From Faecalicatena faecalis (lineage in GTDB: Bacteria; Bacillota; Clostridia; Lachnospirales; Lachnospiraceae), in NCBI RefSeq assembly GCF_012524165.2, contig NZ_JABACJ020000003.1, positions 248,001 to 312,000 of the forward strand: a stretch of 64,000 bases of DNA, written 5' to 3'. Both the position numbers and the translations under genes were made by a program. Shown piece by piece: positions 33,767 to 41,878 of the stretch. The notes under the pieces are model-generated. The model searched no databases and had not been told where the DNA came from. It saw nothing but the letters and a program-made list of their open reading frames with translations. The stretch's first letter is position 1. Each line of letters starts with the position of its first letter.

Positions 33767-34795
33767 CTACATTTCCACAGAGATTTTCTCCTGTTTTTCT
33801 CCCTGACCATCCTCTTTTCTGAAGACCTTTGCCAGAATGAAACCTCCAAAAATCACACCGTTCACTATCAGCGCCGGAATCAGTGCCGCCCACTCGACAC
33901 TCTGGTTATGGATGACCTCTGCACTGAAAGTCCCTGTCACGATTGGAACCAGATTATTATTCAGGAAATGCAGAATCACAGGCACCCAGATATTCTGCGT
34001 CTTCATGTAGGCGTACGCGAAGAAGATTCCCAGGGTAATGCATGTGATCTGCTGTCCCACCATCCCATAAAACCCATTGTCAGGCGTATAATAGAAGAAG
34101 TTCACCGGCATATGCCACAGTCCCCACACAACTCCCAGAAGAATCACACCCGCACGTTTTCCAAAACGCCTCTGCAGAAGCGGCTGCAGAAAATATCTCC
34201 ATCCGTATTCTTCACCGAAGAATGCAATAAATACAAAGAAGAAGTTGATCAGTATGGTAAACAGCAGGATCCATGTCGTCGGATTTTTTGCGATTTCTCC
34301 CATCACCCAGAGCTGCCCGGATAAACCATAGGAAATTGCTGTGCGCAGTAAATACAGTCCCACAAACAAAAGGATACACAATACTGAGCTTTTGCCCTTC
34401 TTCCACCGCAGTCCGACAGCCGCACGCTTTTCCTTTTTTTCTGTCAGCATCAGGATTCCACACACGATACTGCCTGCAATCAGGATAAACTGGCTGCAAA
34501 GATTCCACTGCATATCGCCTGCAAATACACTGACCACTGCACACAGAACCATCAGCAGCGTGATGATCAGATACGAAAGATAGAACCTCTTCGGAATCCC
34601 GCCGTCCCCTTTTTTCGTAATCAGGTATGCAAGCATGACTCCTGCTGCCGGATACAGCATCTGGGCATTCGGAAATACACTGACATCCTCCCCCGATGCA
34701 AACCCGTACCACATCACCAGCCCCAACAGAAACGTGACTCCATATGCCACGATCACATAGATCAATAACTGCTTCTTCTCAAGCTTAGATAACAT
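33767..34795 (-). CDS. CPBP-family intramembrane metalloprotease
   Basis: A 342-residue protein with about eight membrane helices. The catalytic motif is FFGEEYGWRYFLQPLLQRRFG (EEXXXR), with His in WGLWHMPVNFF and HFLNNN completing the site. This family includes CAAX proteases and bacteriocin-immunity proteins. It is the last gene of an operon with a LytTR response regulator, GHKL sensor and lipoprotein, a setting typical of peptide-sensing or self-protection systems. An intact relative lies at 39500-40438. Substrate unknown. Confidence 0.88.
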   Translation of the reverse strand: MLSKLEKKQLLIYVIVAYGVTFLLGLVMWYGFASGEDVSVFPNAQMLYPAAGVMLAYLITKKGDGGIPKRFYLSYLIITLLMVLCAVVSVFAGDMQWNLCSQFILIAGSIVCGILMLTEKKEKRAAVGLRWKKGKSSVLCILLFVGLYLLRTAISYGLSGQLWVMGEIAKNPTTWILLFTILINFFFVFIAFFGEEYGWRYFLQPLLQRRFGKRAGVILLGVVWGLWHMPVNFFYYTPDNGFYGMVGQQITCITLGIFFAYAYMKTQNIWVPVILHFLNNNLVPIVTGTFSAEVIHNQSVEWAALIPALIVNGVIFGGFILAKVFRKEDGQGEKQEKISVEM

Positions 34796-34813
34796 TTCAA
34801 TTCCTCCACTCTA

Positions 34814-35248
34814 CTATTTAATCAAAAACTGGATCAGCTTCATATCCTCATCAAATCCAATCGAAAACTGAATCTTCCCATCCTCATAGGCACCGACCAT
34901 CACGATGCCCGCATAATCAGCTCCACTTTTCTTATCCTTACTCCCCATGACTACGGTCTTCTCGATTTCTTTGAATGCTCCCCTTTTATCCAGGAATGGG
35001 TCACACTGCTCCTGATATCCTTCTACAGATAAAATTTCCTTAAACTCTTCCGTCCCCATTTCACAGATTCCTTCATAATCTCTCTCATTAAAAAGCTCGA
35101 TTGCCTTCATCGCCTCGCTTTTTACTGTCTCCTCATCGAACTTATCCGACAACTCCGTCTCCTTGTTCTGACATCCCAGCAGTCCCATGTTAAGTAAAAT
35201 CACAACTGCCAGGAATCCCACTTTTATCATCATCTTAAAGCTTCCCAT
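34814..35248 (-). CDS. DUF3887-type lipoprotein
   Basis: A 144-residue exported protein. The signal peptide ends in the lipobox LLGC with Cys26. The mature part (AMKAIELFNERDYEGICEMGTEEFKEIL...) fits DUF3887, a small extracellular alpha+beta domain of unknown role. The ATG at 35248 has GGAG seven bases upstream and overlaps the sensor gene by 19 bases; an alternative ATG at 35233 would overlap its stop as ATGA. It is encoded between the sensor kinase and the CPBP protease. Confidence 0.8.
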   Translation of the reverse strand: MGSFKMMIKVGFLAVVILLNMGLLGCQNKETELSDKFDEETVKSEAMKAIELFNERDYEGICEMGTEEFKEILSVEGYQEQCDPFLDKRGAFKEIEKTVVMGSKDKKSGADYAGIVMVGAYEDGKIQFSIGFDEDMKLIQFLIK

Positions 35249-36513
35249 TTCGTCTCTCCATTCTTATTTGCAAACAATATTGTTACCGAAAAAATATCTC
35301 CATCTGCCTGTATCTCCATCTGCCCGTCATACTTTTCCACCGCCTGACGTACATTCTGCAGTCCGATTCCTTCATGTCCGGCCTTGGCGGATCTGCCTTC
35401 TTTATAAGGCACAAAAAGCGGATTGCTGATCTTCACGATGGTAAAATCCTGGATTGCCTCTCCCCGGATCTTTATCCAGAAGTCCCTATGTCCCGCCCCT
35501 GCTTCAACCGCATTGACCAGCAGATTGGCGAAGATCGTTGTAATATCGATATCGGAGATGAACTCCAGTCCGATGCCCCCCAGGTTGCAGTCCACCTGCT
35601 CCACGGGAATCGCCTTCAATTTATCATTCAAAACGATGTTGAGCATCTTATTTTCCGTATAAAACTTCATTCCCATAGAATTCAGCATATCGTGTACATC
35701 CTCGATATACTTCCGGTCCTCAATCTTATACTTCTGCTCGATCGCATGGAGATGATTCCTGATATCGTGGATGATTCGTCTGGATTCATTATAATTGCGC
35801 TCCATCTCCTCGTAATACTGAACCGTCATATCCTTCTGCTGCTGCATCAGCTCCAGCCTGTGCTTGAACTCCCGGTTCTTCTCCACATCATACCAGAAAT
35901 AAAGGCAGTACAGATTCAGTACCCCCAGCAGTACCGTAAACACGATCAACCATCCCGTTCCGTATCTGACAAAAAATACCTCGCCGGAGATCACATACAG
36001 AAAGAACAGGGCAAGACTGAATATGGGCACAAGAACCATTCCGCGCATTTTCATATGTTCCATATCCGTGAACCGCTTTCGGACCACTTTCCATAAGATA
36101 AATGTTGCACCGATCTGAAAAATCCATCTCAAAATCATAAATAAGTAGAAAAAAATCTGATTATCCAGTGGGAATACACTATAAATGCCAGATGACACAA
36201 GACTCCCCAGATACTGTGCCGCTACCAGAAGGACATTATAAATGACCTGACACACCATTCCCAGGCTATTGCGGAAATAGAGAAAATATGCCATCAGCAG
36301 TGACCACAGGGTCAGTCCCACTACCGTTGCCGGGTCCCATTTGACAAACGCTGGAAGAATCCATGTTAAAGCCCCATATATAATCCAGGCAATCACTTTC
36401 TTCCACCGTTTTGCTTCCACATTACTGGGGACCACATGCATAATACTCAGTGCACAGCCGATCAAAATCACGATATCAATTATAGTTATCACATATGCAA
36501 TTACTGTATCCAT
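35230..36513 (-). CDS. GHKL-domain sensor histidine kinase (AgrC/BlpH-like)
   Basis: About 427 residues. The first 200 or so form six or seven membrane helices. The dimerisation segment has the probable phospho-acceptor His in RIIHDIRNHLHAIEQKY. The C-terminal GHKL ATPase has FANLLVNAVEAG (N box) and GHEGIGLQNVRQAVEKYDG (G box). This is the peptide-sensing kinase class that works with LytTR regulators. The ATG at 36513 overlaps the regulator's stop (TGATG); a longer frame to 36567 lies within that gene. No AgrD-type peptide gene was found nearby. Confidence 0.9.
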   Translation of the reverse strand: MDTVIAYVITIIDIVILIGCALSIMHVVPSNVEAKRWKKVIAWIIYGALTWILPAFVKWDPATVVGLTLWSLLMAYFLYFRNSLGMVCQVIYNVLLVAAQYLGSLVSSGIYSVFPLDNQIFFYLFMILRWIFQIGATFILWKVVRKRFTDMEHMKMRGMVLVPIFSLALFFLYVISGEVFFVRYGTGWLIVFTVLLGVLNLYCLYFWYDVEKNREFKHRLELMQQQKDMTVQYYEEMERNYNESRRIIHDIRNHLHAIEQKYKIEDRKYIEDVHDMLNSMGMKFYTENKMLNIVLNDKLKAIPVEQVDCNLGGIGLEFISDIDITTIFANLLVNAVEAGAGHRDFWIKIRGEAIQDFTIVKISNPLFVPYKEGRSAKAGHEGIGLQNVRQAVEKYDGQMEIQADGDIFSVTILFANKNGETKWEALR

Positions 36514-37220
36514 CACCGGTTCCCCTCCAATCTTCCTGCAAGATAGGTAAGCAGCTCCTGCTTCCATACCTTCTGCTTTTTCTGTGCCAGTGGAATCTCC
36601 ATCCCATTATCCAGAAGGATTCTGCCTGTAAGCACATTTTTCACATGCAGCATATTGACCACAAAGCTCTGATGCGGCATGGAGAATCCAAAGGGCTTCA
36701 TCCGCTCCGCCACACTCCCGATCTTCTCCTGCATAGTATATCTGCCGTCCGCCGCAACAATCTGCACCTTCCGGCTCAGGTATTCAAAATAATAGATCTG
36801 ATCTACCGGCAGGCATAACAAGCCCTGCCCCGTCTGGAAATCCAGAACATCCCCTTTGGGCTGGTAGAAATAATCAAAGATATCCTTTAAGACCTGGCGG
36901 ACCTCCTGCCTGTTCACCGGCTTTAGCAGATACTGAAATGCGTGCACCTTGAACGCCCCAGCCACATAATCACGGTAAGCAGTCAGATAGACGATCTTCA
37001 CCTCTTTATCCTGCTTACGTATCCGAAGCCCTGTCTCTATCCCGTTCATCCCCTCCATATCAATATCTAAAAACACTGCATGATAAGAACTGTAATCCTT
37101 CAGCAGCTCCTCCCCTGAATAAAAACACTCCACCCAAATCGAAGAATCCCACTCCCGAATCAAAGCCGCAGTTTCCTCTGTTGTTGTCTTATCATCATCG
37201 CATACGGCGACTCTGTACAT
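36513..37220 (-). CDS. LytTR-family response regulator (AgrA/VirR-like)
   Basis: A 235-residue protein. The receiver domain has the acidic DDD at 8-10, phospho-acceptor Asp52 (VFLDIDM) and Lys105-region LLKPV. The C-terminal LytTR DNA-binding domain is about residues 130-235. First gene of a four-gene operon (regulator, sensor, lipoprotein, CPBP protease). A promoter and a candidate LytTR repeat lie upstream at 37263-37333, suggesting autoregulation. Confidence 0.91.
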   Translation of the reverse strand: MYRVAVCDDDKTTTEETAALIREWDSSIWVECFYSGEELLKDYSSYHAVFLDIDMEGMNGIETGLRIRKQDKEVKIVYLTAYRDYVAGAFKVHAFQYLLKPVNRQEVRQVLKDIFDYFYQPKGDVLDFQTGQGLLCLPVDQIYYFEYLSRKVQIVAADGRYTMQEKIGSVAERMKPFGFSMPHQSFVVNMLHVKNVLTGRILLDNGMEIPLAQKKQKVWKQELLTYLAGRLEGNR

Positions 37221-37262
37221 AAACTTTTCTCCCTTTCCTCACGCTGTTTTTCTTTGTTTTTT

Positions 37263-37333
37263 AGTTTAACATAGTTGTGGGAAATGTAAATATCGGAATC
37301 ATGATTGACAAAAACAGGGTATTAAATGACAAA
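37263..37333 (-). promoter_or_regulatory. Promoter and candidate LytTR direct repeat upstream of the response regulator
   Basis: Minus strand promoter: TTTACA (37285-37290), 16 bp, TAAACT (37263-37268). Upstream of it TTTGTCAAT (37304-37312) and TTTGTCATT (37325-37333) are direct repeats with a 21-bp period, the spacing usual for LytTR dimers. A third TGTCA core is at 37340-37344. Confidence 0.5.
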
Positions 37334-37367
37334 ACGAAATGACAACCTTTATACTATGACTTGCCAA

Positions 37368-37427
37368 TAAAATATCCCAGTAAGAATTGGTCTATTCGTT
37401 TAACCTGATTCTTACCGGGATATTTTT
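37368..37427. terminator. Bidirectional hairpin terminator
   Basis: AATAAAATATCCCAGTAAGAAT pairs with ATTCTTACCGGGATATTTTTA (one mismatch) around a 20-base loop. T-runs are present on both strands. Confidence 0.75.
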
Positions 37428-37499
37428 ACGTTTCCTGAATACAACAGTGCAAGTGAATCCAGACAGTTTATTAAATTTTAAGAGTTGGATATAGGGTAA

Positions 37500-37690
37500 A
37501 GCGGAGAATTCCCCTCCGCTCCTCTCTGATATTCACATGTTATATTCTACAATTCAATCTCATTCAGTGTCCGCACCACCGTCACTCCGGATACTCCCGT
37601 ACCTGTTCTCTACTCACAAGAATCGGCCGTATTCCTGCACCATTGTCCCTGTATAATCCATGAAAACTGCTTTTATCATATTATTTTTTC
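37500..37690 (-). pseudogene. Remnant of a CPBP-HAD gene pair with internal deletions
   Basis: 37551-37637 matches the 3' end of the intact HAD gene (compare 40485-40556), and 37638-37690 matches its 5' end (compare 41069-41117), including the start codon region. About 510 bp between are missing, and the join lies at CCTGC, present at both ends in the intact copy. Just before it, 37505-37550 still encodes the C-terminal T-C/S-E-Y-Q/H-R-like tip of the CPBP gene that follows the intact HAD gene. This is a decayed second copy of the 39500-41117 cassette. Confidence 0.82.
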
Positions 37691-37762
37691 CTACCTTTGA
37701 AATTCTTCAATACTTTTTTGACTGCTCTAATATGCTCTAGTAACCACCTCTGCATTTATGAA

Positions 37763-38020
37763 TTATAAGAGTGATATTATGACTACTACAACCACAATCC
37801 CCAGTATAATATAAGTGAAAGGACACTCAAAATTAAATGTAACTCCTATGCCAATTCTTTTAGGAACAATCAGCTGCCATTTAGGATATTGGTATTCACC
37901 ATCAGCCAAGAATCTGACCTTTACTTTATGATAACATACCTTATAAATTGTCATATTTATTATCAGTTCCAAAATGAATATTAATACAACGATATTTTCA
38001 TTCATAGAATCATCAAGCAT
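37763..38020 (-). CDS. Small hypothetical membrane protein
   Basis: An 85-residue protein with two hydrophobic segments (residues about 9-27 and 66-85). No family recognised. The surrounding DNA is AT-rich (accessory patch). Its start codon context is poor (no strong ribosome site seen at 38020), so it may be a decaying gene. The neighbour at 38088 is also a small membrane protein and is frameshifted. Confidence 0.5.
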   Translation of the reverse strand: MLDDSMNENIVVLIFILELIINMTIYKVCYHKVKVRFLADGEYQYPKWQLIVPKRIGIGVTFNFECPFTYIILGIVVVVVIISLL

Positions 38021-38087
38021 ACAAATATAAAGAGTACCTATTGATATAGAAAAAATAATAGAATATACCCCTGCAAGAGCATTTTTT

Positions 38088-38533
38088 CTATATATACTGT
38101 CTTAATTCCTGCAGTTCCATTTTTTTAATCTGTCCATCAGACAATTTATTAATTGTTTTATTTTCTACAAAATTAAAAATTCCCGAGGCAAAGACTATCA
38201 GCAGTATAAGTGCAGCGGAGAGATAATCATCAGAATGTGTTTTCTCTATTAATGCATATAAAACAGCCAGAATCAAGAACAGATAAAGACAAGTCGGTAT
38301 TTTTACATACTCCCTTAATAAAGTTTTTAAATCTTGTTTTTCAATTTGATTTGTTAAATTATAATAACTTATGAAATATATATTCAGTAAAATAATATGC
38401 CCCACAATAAACAGCGCCCAGATTAACGCATTATTATGCATTACACTGGTCAAAATGAGGAGCACTGCAATAAAAGCTCCTGACACGAACAGCCTGTTTT
38501 TTTACGATGATCTGGAATGAATATTCCAAACAT
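38088..38533 (-). pseudogene. Frameshifted small membrane protein gene (A7 tract)
   Basis: The open part (38088-38486) encodes four hydrophobic segments (GAFIAVLLILTSVM; LIWALFIVGHIILLNIYFI; LYLFLILAVLYALIE; AALILLIVFASGIF) but lacks a good start. Its frame is closed by a TAA inside the A7 tract at 38497-38503. In the other frame, an ATG at 38533 reads MFGIFIPDHRKK up to the tract. One extra A would join them as MFGIFIPDHRKKNRLFVSG. The gene is therefore either broken or phase-variable by slippage. Confidence 0.65.
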
Positions 38534-38715
38534 AACACTTTCTAGTTAAATCACGCTTTCAAGAATTAAAAGCATTCATACCACTTCCTTGTCTAAAGAT
38601 TGTTTCACTTTTCTGACAAATTGTCAACAATAATCATTCAAATAAGAAAAAATGCAAATACAAGATTTAAGTGAATAGAGCGGATATCAATCATCCGCTC
38701 TTTTACCTAATATAT

Positions 38716-39015
38716 TTAACCATTTTGCTGCTTTTTTACAATGCGTAGTTCATATCCAAGTATGTCCAATAACCTGCAGAACGTTTTCAACGTGGGATTG
38801 CTTTCCCTCTTTTCAATCCGTGATATTACCTGTTGTCTGCTGCCTGATTCCTTTGCCAGCATGGCCTGAGTCATGTGCTGTTCATTCCTGAGCCTGATAA
38901 ATTCACCTAACAGTTTATACTCAGGACGGCTCTTCTCCCATGCATCAGCAAAGTCTTTATCTCTTTTCTTTTCCTCTTCTATACATTTGTTCACATTGAT
39001 TTTTGTATATGGCAC
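38716..39015 (-). CDS. XRE-family antitoxin (HigA-like)
   Basis: A 99-residue DNA-binding protein with helix-turn-helix MTQAMLAKESGSRQQVISRIEKRESNPTLKTF in its C-terminal half. The N-terminal half (NKCIEEEKKRDKDFADAWEKSRPEYKLL) is typical of antitoxins of HigB/RelE-type toxins. I chose the GTG at 39015 because GGAGG lies eight bases upstream; the ATG at 39030 sits in front of that site. It follows the toxin gene by about 20 bases, the toxin-first order of higBA. It probably represses its own promoter at 39407-39435. Confidence 0.87.
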   Translation of the reverse strand: MPYTKINVNKCIEEEKKRDKDFADAWEKSRPEYKLLGEFIRLRNEQHMTQAMLAKESGSRQQVISRIEKRESNPTLKTFCRLLDILGYELRIVKKQQNG

Positions 39016-39034
39016 GTTTATTCCCTCCATTTCA

Positions 39035-39373
39035 TTATAAGAACCTCTTATGCAAAACTTTTTCTAAATCCTTGGCTCGTTTTATTATCACATTTTCGTC
39101 CTTTTTCTCTGTCTTATTCTTTTGCTTCTTACAGGCATGCAGAAGATAGACATTCTGCCTGTCTACTGTGATATAAAAGATTCTATTATGCTTTCTAAAA
39201 TAAACTTCCCAAACTTTGCCCCTCCAGGGCTTTACCACTAATGAATCTAAATGGTCATTTTCTAATTCTTCCAAAACTGAAAAACCATCAATCTTTTCAT
39301 CCCTAAGCAAGCCTCTTATATAGTCTAAAATATAATCTTTACCACCTGATGAAGTATAACTATGTATTATCAT
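39035..39373 (-). CDS. RelE/HigB-type toxin (phage Gp49-like)
   Basis: A 112-residue basic protein. LRDEKIDGFSVLEELENDHLDSLVVKPWRGKVWEVYFRKHNRIFYITVDRQNVYLLHACKKQKNKTEKKDENVIIKRA follows the Gp49/HigB ribosome-dependent mRNA endonuclease family, including the R-x-x-Y-x-V core and the K-K-x-x-K-T-P-like stretch. It would cleave translated mRNA when the antitoxin is lost. First gene of the pair, preceded by a palindromic promoter. Confidence 0.88.
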   Translation of the reverse strand: MIIHSYTSSGGKDYILDYIRGLLRDEKIDGFSVLEELENDHLDSLVVKPWRGKVWEVYFRKHNRIFYITVDRQNVYLLHACKKQKNKTEKKDENVIIKRAKDLEKVLHKRFL

Positions 39374-39406
39374 TTATTTACCACTGCGATTGCCATTCCC
39401 ATTTGC

Positions 39407-39435
39407 ATCATACAACTTTTATGTTGTAATATCAA
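39407..39435 (-). promoter_or_regulatory. Toxin-antitoxin promoter with embedded palindrome
   Basis: Minus strand promoter: TTGATA (39430-39435), 17 bp, TATGAT (39407-39412). The spacer holds the palindrome TACAAC-N6-GTTGTA (39411-39428), well placed for the antitoxin to block RNA polymerase. Confidence 0.7.
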
Positions 39436-39499
39436 TCAATTAAATGAGGAAAGATAGCGGTAAATAAGCGCAGACTGCTTTGCTTGTTCTGTGTTCACA

Positions 39500-40438
39500 T
39501 TAATTTCGAAAAATGGTATGTTTCTCCCCTGCTTCTCTGTGATATTCACTTGTAAACAGAAACATCCCCCAAATACACGACAGAATAATATTCCCGACTA
39601 CAAAACGAGTGATATCTACCGACATAAAAGAAAAAATCGTATTATGAGCACAATGGATCATTGCAGGTATCCAGATATTTTGGGTTTTCATATAAACGTA
39701 ACCTAGGAATATTGAAAGTGCCATTACTAATATAAAGCGGATTGCAGTGATTCTCCAATCCCACTTTCCTGCATAGAAAAACGGAATATGCCATAACTCC
39801 CAGATGATTCCCGTTGCTATTACCCCCATACGCTTTCCAATTCTTTTCTGTAAAAATGGCTGCAAATATCCGCGCCATCCCAACTCTTCCCCTAAGAATA
39901 GCGCCCCCTGAAACAAAAAGGAGGGAACTAAGACTAAAAGGCTGAAAAATAGTTTACTATAATCTAAATTACCACGCTGCATGACACTGATTGCAATGGT
40001 TGAGACCACTGTATAAAGGAGTAAATACTTCGCTCCTTTTCGCCCATTCCGTCCCAGATCTAACTCGGGACACGACTCCCACCCATGACTTAAAAGAATC
40101 AAAGAAGAAATGACCAATACACCAACTAAAGCTATTGTCAGCACCGTATCCTTCACGTCACCCAAAATCCCCACAAGCATAATACATGTAGCCGCCGCCA
40201 GTGTTATAATGAGAACAAGATAAAAGCTGCGGATTGTTTTCTCCTGTTTGCTCGATGCCATCTTCCCTATTGCAACACCGGCAGCCGGTGTTAACATCAT
40301 ATATTTGGAAATCATGCTTATGTCGCTATATATCTTGAAATGAATTAAGATACCAAAAATAATTCCTGTGCCAAATGAAACTGCCAGAAAGACTCCCATT
40401 TCTACTCTGTTCTTTTTTGAGATTATTTTCTCGTTCAT
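39500..40438 (-). CDS. CPBP-family intramembrane metalloprotease (second copy)
   Basis: A 312-residue protein with about eight membrane helices. Catalytic motif GEELGWRGYLQPFLQKRIGKRMG, His in LWHIPFFY and HCAHN. It resembles the protease at 33767-34795 in order and motifs but is shorter and far more AT-rich, so it is a divergent paralogue or an acquired copy. The ATG at 40438 follows GGAGAGAAAG; the TTG at 40450 lies in front of that site. It is co-transcribed with the HAD phosphatase gene 22 bases upstream. Confidence 0.87.
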   Translation of the reverse strand: MNEKIISKKNRVEMGVFLAVSFGTGIIFGILIHFKIYSDISMISKYMMLTPAAGVAIGKMASSKQEKTIRSFYLVLIITLAAATCIMLVGILGDVKDTVLTIALVGVLVISSLILLSHGWESCPELDLGRNGRKGAKYLLLYTVVSTIAISVMQRGNLDYSKLFFSLLVLVPSFLFQGALFLGEELGWRGYLQPFLQKRIGKRMGVIATGIIWELWHIPFFYAGKWDWRITAIRFILVMALSIFLGYVYMKTQNIWIPAMIHCAHNTIFSFMSVDITRFVVGNIILSCIWGMFLFTSEYHREAGEKHTIFRN

Positions 40439-40460
40439 CTTTCTCTCCAATCAGTCAGGT

Positions 40461-41117
40461 CTAGCGTATTTCCGCAACCTCATCCAGTGACCGCACCACC
40501 GTCACTCCCGGATATTCCCGTGTCTTTTCTCTGCTCACAAGAATTGGCTGTATCCCTGCTTCAAGTGCGCCCTGTACATCAGACATGTAAGAGTCCCCGA
40601 TATGAACGACCTCCTCTGGCTTACAACCACTGATTTCCAACGCCTTGTCAAAAATTTCCTTATGAGGTTTATAGGCTCTTACCATATCCGCCGAAATAAT
40701 TCCCGCAGGGTGGAGCCCCTTTTCCTGCATACTCTTCTTTACGTACTGCACTCCATTATTCGTAATCACATAGATTGGCAGACCACAACGCTCATGGAAG
40801 CCTTTCACATCAGGAAACAGCGGCGCATGTACCCAGAATTCTCTGAACAGCTCATGCAGTTCTTCCAAATCATCTTCAAGATGAAATTCATCCTCCAATT
40901 TTGTCAGTACCTCATCTACAATCTCTTCTTCTGTCAAATAACAATCACCATAACGGCTCTCTTCATACTCCTTCACCTGCTTCCACCAGTATGAGACAGC
41001 CTCCTGCGGGTCGTGTAGATCACTGTTTTTACAGATTCGCATCACGACCTCCTGAATCTCCTTGCCTTCTTCCTGCACCATTGTCCCTGTATAATCCATG
41101 AATACTGCTTTTATCAT
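40461..41117 (-). CDS. HAD-superfamily hydrolase (phosphatase-like)
   Basis: A 218-residue protein. Motif I is AVFMDYTGTMV, with the nucleophile at Asp8; the second residue after it is Tyr-Thr instead of the usual Asp-Gly, so the second Asp of DxD is replaced by Thr. Motif II is YVITNNGVQ, and motif IV GDSYMSDVQGAL gives the metal-binding Asp pair. A cap domain lies between residues 16 and 90. The DxT variant occurs in some dehalogenase-like and YjjG-like members. A deleted second copy is at 37551-37690. Confidence 0.85.
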   Translation of the reverse strand: MIKAVFMDYTGTMVQEEGKEIQEVVMRICKNSDLHDPQEAVSYWWKQVKEYEESRYGDCYLTEEEIVDEVLTKLEDEFHLEDDLEELHELFREFWVHAPLFPDVKGFHERCGLPIYVITNNGVQYVKKSMQEKGLHPAGIISADMVRAYKPHKEIFDKALEISGCKPEEVVHIGDSYMSDVQGALEAGIQPILVSREKTREYPGVTVVRSLDEVAEIR

Positions 41118-41222
41118 CTTACTTTTCCTTTCACTGCTTTTTGAGAATGAATATCCTGATTATAGCAAATCAGGATGTGCTATTACTATAACACACCCTT
41201 ACTGTATATTTCATTTATTTTA

Positions 41223-41855
41223 TTAAATCCCGATTTCTCTGATTTTTTCCACCATCATTTCTGCCATCTGCCGATGCCCTTTCTCTGTATAGTGTATTCC
41301 ATCCACATCATTGACCTCAATCATTCCCTCGGGATTCAGATAATGAATCTGATTTCTCTTAGCAATCTCTTCATAATAAGGTGCCAGCATTTTACTCTTC
41401 TCTTCCGCCCCTGCCAGCATCTGATCCAAATCTGGATTATTTACACTGTGGATTGGTACAGGAGTGACAAGCAAAACCTGTGGTGCCTGAAAATCAATTC
41501 CCGCATCAGATTTTAGAATCGTCTTAACCAAGTTTTCCATGGCCACAGATACGTCAAATGCAGAGACCGAAAAACGTGTCTTCAAGTCATTCGTTCCCAG
41601 CATGATGATCACGAGATCCAGCGGTTTATGGCTGTCCAGGCAGGGAAGCAGATACTTCTTCCCATTTTTATAGTCCTCTACCGGATCATCCCAGACAGTC
41701 GTTCTTCCGCCCAGTCCCTCTTCTATCACATAGTATTCTTCACCCAGCATTTTCTGGAGAATTCCCGTCCATCTAACCTCCCTTGGATAGCGGGTCTGCA
41801 GGTCAGATTTCAGACCGTATGTATTTGAATCCCCATAACATAATATTGTTTTCAT
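41223..41855 (-). CDS. SGNH/GDSL-family esterase
   Basis: A 210-residue cytoplasmic hydrolase. Catalytic Ser is in CYGDSNTYG (block I), LGTNDLK gives block III, and DVDGIHYTEKGH provides the Asp-His pair (block V). Relatives deacetylate acetylated sugars or xylo-oligosaccharides. It is the last gene of the sugar ABC operon, 24 bases after the permease gene, so it probably deacylates the imported sugar. GAAGGAA precedes the ATG at 41855. Confidence 0.88.
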   Translation of the reverse strand: MKTILCYGDSNTYGLKSDLQTRYPREVRWTGILQKMLGEEYYVIEEGLGGRTTVWDDPVEDYKNGKKYLLPCLDSHKPLDLVIIMLGTNDLKTRFSVSAFDVSVAMENLVKTILKSDAGIDFQAPQVLLVTPVPIHSVNNPDLDQMLAGAEEKSKMLAPYYEEIAKRNQIHYLNPEGMIEVNDVDGIHYTEKGHRQMAEMMVEKIREIGI

Positions 41856-41878
41856 GCAATTCCTTCTTTCCAATCGTT

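Noticed and set aside
35374..36096. A 240-codon plus-strand frame opposite the sensor kinase
   Set aside because: Antisense to clear GHKL motifs and without a ribosome site.
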